5,287 nucleotides of DNA from Treponema sp. (lineage in GTDB: Bacteria > Spirochaetota > Spirochaetia > Treponematales > Breznakiellaceae). This document shows positions 3,561 to 5,287 of this stretch, piece after piece (within the stretch, counting starts at the first letter, position 1; each line of letters opens with the position of its first letter). The position numbers and the translations under genes were made by a program. The stretch is taken from positions 1 to 5,287 of the forward strand of contig WRAL01000129.1 of NCBI GenBank assembly GCA_009780285.1, given 5' to 3'. Below the pieces are notes generated by a model. It was not told where the DNA came from. It was given only the letters and a program-made list of their open reading frames with translations, and made no database searches.

Positions 3561-5287
3561 AGGCGCCGGAACGTGGAGAATCTGCGTGGGCAAGAGAACC
3601 ATGACAGGATCATTACTTGGCTGGCCCATCTCGCTGTGGCGGTTGCTGCCCCAGCCGTACAGGTCGCCATCCTCGCCTTCGATGGCAAGGGTGAAGGCCG
3701 AGCCGCCTTGCACGCTGGCGAAATCGCCGCTGCCTACATCCGGCCAGACCGGAAGATACGAGTTGTCGGTGTCGCCATTGCCCAACTGCCCGAAGTTATT
3801 GCGTCCGAAGGTAATAAGATCGCCGTCCTTGGTCAGCGCCACGACATGGCTTGCGTTGCTGGCCATCGAAAGCGTTTCGAACTCTATGCCTATAACCGAT
3901 GTCGCAAGGCCCGGAACATTGCGCGAGCCGCTCGCTCCCCCAGATTCCCCAAGCTCGCCGGAGCCGTTTACGCCCCAGGTCCAAAGCCGGCCATCTTTGT
4001 CCAAGGCGGCGGTGAATTGCTCGGCCGCTGCCACGAACACCCACTCCTCTACCCCCTCGGCTTTCACTTCCGTGGGGACGGTGACATCGGCGCCGCCGCC
4101 ATTGCCAATTTGCCCTTGATTATTTTGGCCCCATACGAAAAGGCGTCCGTCCGTGGTAATGGCCGCGCTATGGCTTCTGCCGGCGCTGGCCATTTCCCAT
4201 TCCAGGCCTTCCTCGCCTTCCACCGTTACCTTCAGGGGAACGGCGCTTCTGTTGCCGGATTCAAGGGTAACGCCCAGCTTTCCGTTTACGTTAGATCCCC
4301 ATGCGTAAAGCTCGCCGTCCTCTGTTATGGCCAGCGTATGCGTGTAGCCGGCGCTCGCCGTTGCCCATTTGATTCCAGCCACGTCCACAGGATTGGCCCT
4401 GCTGTTAATGTTCGAGGTGGAAGTAGAATCGTTCTCGAGATCTCCAGAGCCAACATCGGCACCGGTGCCCAGCTGCCCCCAAAAGTTCGAGCCCCAGGCG
4501 AAAAGCTGCCCCTCCTCGTTTATGGCCACGCTATGCCATTGGCCTCCGGAGATGAATCTCCAGTCGTCCGCGTATCCGCCAGTTTGCATTTCCACAAGAG
4601 TCGGAGTCTGAACGAAGGCGGTCAAGTCATTATAACCCAGGCCAAGCTGCCCGGCCCTATTGCGGCCCCAGGTATAAAGGTGCCCATCCTTTGAGATGGC
4701 CATGCCGTGGTCTCCGCCCACGGCCACACGGTACCAGGCGCCGCGAAGCTCGTCTCCAGAGAGCGGCACCGTTTTGGCGGCGATGCCCTCGACGTATGAA
4801 GCCGACGCCTCCGTGGTCGCTTTCACGGCGGCAGTAACGCTAAGCGCGTTTCCCTTCTGAAAGCCGGTAATGCTTAGATCGGCCCCATTGGCGCTCCCTG
4901 CAATAGTCGTCGTGTCATGCTTGTCCGGCGCATCCCATTCAACGCGGGCTTGATCAAAGCCATTTTGCGGATGGCCATCCCCGGTAACGTTTAGCACAAG
5001 GCGTGTCGAAACGCGCGGGCTTGCGGGAGAAGTATTGTTCCTGTTTAAGGAAGTGGGATACCCAGACTCAAAGTCTATGGTCGCCCCTGTGATCACCGGC
5101 TCGAGGACGGTTATTGGAGCGGATTCGAAGACTCCGTCTCCCTTGTCGTTGTTCGCTTTGGCCTTTACCGTGAACGTGGGGTAGTTTTTCCAATCGTAGT
5201 TGGGGGGAATCGTCACCGTTCCGTCATTGCCGTCTATTTGAGCAAAGGCCCCCTGCGCTCCGTAAGTGGACTGCCCATTGCCAAAAG
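3549..5287 (-). CDS. RCC1-repeat (seven-bladed beta-propeller) protein with Ig-like N-terminal region, C-terminal part
   Basis: The frame is open to the right edge, so the 5' end is missing; 578 residues are visible. Seven RCC1-type repeats, each of the form W-x3-(S/A)-GG-x-x-H-(S/T)-x-AI-x-x-DG-x-L-(Y/F)-x-WG-x-N-x-x-GQLG, start at 4736, 4562, 4367, 4199, 4043, 3881 and 3722, spaced about 52-65 residues. Seven is the number of blades in one closed propeller, and only about 22 residues, ending VPAPPQP, follow. Repeats 5 and 6 are the most divergent. The region at 4750-5230 is Thr/Ser/Val-rich beta sequence with no motif I can name, resembling bacterial Ig-like surface modules (for instance YPTFTVKAKANN). 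RCC1 propellers are protein-interaction platforms; a secreted or surface location is inferred from this architecture, as the signal peptide would lie outside. Sampled lines are 50-55% GC, below rsgA and the hydrolase. No C-terminal anchor is seen. Confidence 0.9.
   Translation of the reverse strand, partial: FGNGQSTYGAQGAFAQIDGNDGTVTIPPNYDWKNYPTFTVKAKANNDKGDGVFESAPITVLEPVITGATIDFESGYPTSLNRNNTSPASPRVSTRLVLNVTGDGHPQNGFDQARVEWDAPDKHDTTTIAGSANGADLSITGFQKGNALSVTAAVKATTEASASYVEGIAAKTVPLSGDELRGAWYRVAVGGDHGMAISKDGHLYTWGRNRAGQLGLGYNDLTAFVQTPTLVEMQTGGYADDWRFISGGQWHSVAINEEGQLFAWGSNFWGQLGTGADVGSGDLENDSTSTSNINSRANPVDVAGIKWATASAGYTHTLAITEDGELYAWGSNVNGKLGVTLESGNRSAVPLKVTVEGEEGLEWEMASAGRSHSAAITTDGRLFVWGQNNQGQIGNGGGADVTVPTEVKAEGVEEWVFVAAAEQFTAALDKDGRLWTWGVNGSGELGESGGASGSRNVPGLATSVIGIEFETLSMASNASHVVALTKDGDLITFGRNNFGQLGNGDTDNSYLPVWPDVGSGDFASVQGGSAFTLAIEGEDGDLYGWGSNRHSEMGQPSNDPVMVLLPTQILHVPAPPQP

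Noticed and set aside
3441..4694. A 417-codon open frame on the plus strand opposite the RCC1-repeat gene
   Set aside because: It runs antisense to a clear seven-repeat protein, has no recognisable domain and no ribosome binding site; a long antisense frame is a by-product of codon bias and the repeated sequence.

Overview
The window is a GC-rich bacterial segment carrying the 5' end of one gene, five complete or window-truncated larger genes, and two intergenic stretches full of structure. No rRNA, tRNA or CRISPR array was seen. The organism cannot be fixed from the sequence alone. A poly(A)-polymerase-type PcnB start with an EHGID-like N-terminal segment, a secreted-type RCC1-propeller protein and mixed base composition would fit a spirochaete of the Treponema group, but this is a low-confidence inference.

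Layout, left to right: (1) minus strand, 1-206: N-terminal 68 codons of a PcnB/CCA-adding-type nucleotidyltransferase, running off the left edge. (2) Minus strand, 206-1282: an alpha/beta hydrolase of the monoacylglycerol lipase/lysophospholipase type; its TAA stop overlaps the pcnB ATG (TAATG), so the two look translationally coupled. (3) 1283-1390: a divergent control region with an extended inverted repeat, a TATAAT box almost touching the hydrolase start, and a near-consensus promoter for the next operon. (4) Plus strand, 1391-1977: a HicA-HicB type II toxin-antitoxin pair, toxin first. (5) 1994-2103: a perfect 19-bp inverted repeat bounded by CTAG on both sides, with a second palindrome in its centre. 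It has the signature of a non-autonomous IS630/Tc1-mariner-like miniature element (MITE) inserted at a TA inside the stop codon of the next gene. (6) Minus strand, 2100-3191: RsgA (YjeQ), the circularly permuted GTPase of 30S subunit maturation, complete with all GTPase motifs and the zinc site. (7) 3192-3548: a structured leader for rsgA with a strong promoter, a perfect Shine-Dalgarno in front of an 11-codon ORF, and a hairpin before the rsgA start; beyond the promoter lie three consecutive GC-rich hairpins just 3' of the next gene. (8) Minus strand, 3549-5287: the C-terminal 578 residues of a large RCC1-repeat protein with seven repeats, enough for one complete seven-bladed propeller, preceded by Ig-like surface-type sequence; its 5' end lies outside the window.

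The genes do not form one pathway. The hydrolase and pcnB probably share a transcript; hicAB is a self-contained addiction/stress module with lower GC at its toxin gene, suggesting acquisition; rsgA has its own promoter. The most noteworthy points are the MITE that sits exactly in, and preserves, the rsgA stop codon, the amber-interrupted small ORF whose frame ends in an ATGA overlap with rsgA, and promoters of hicAB and the hydrolase that place transcription start at or next to the start codon, implying leaderless mRNAs.
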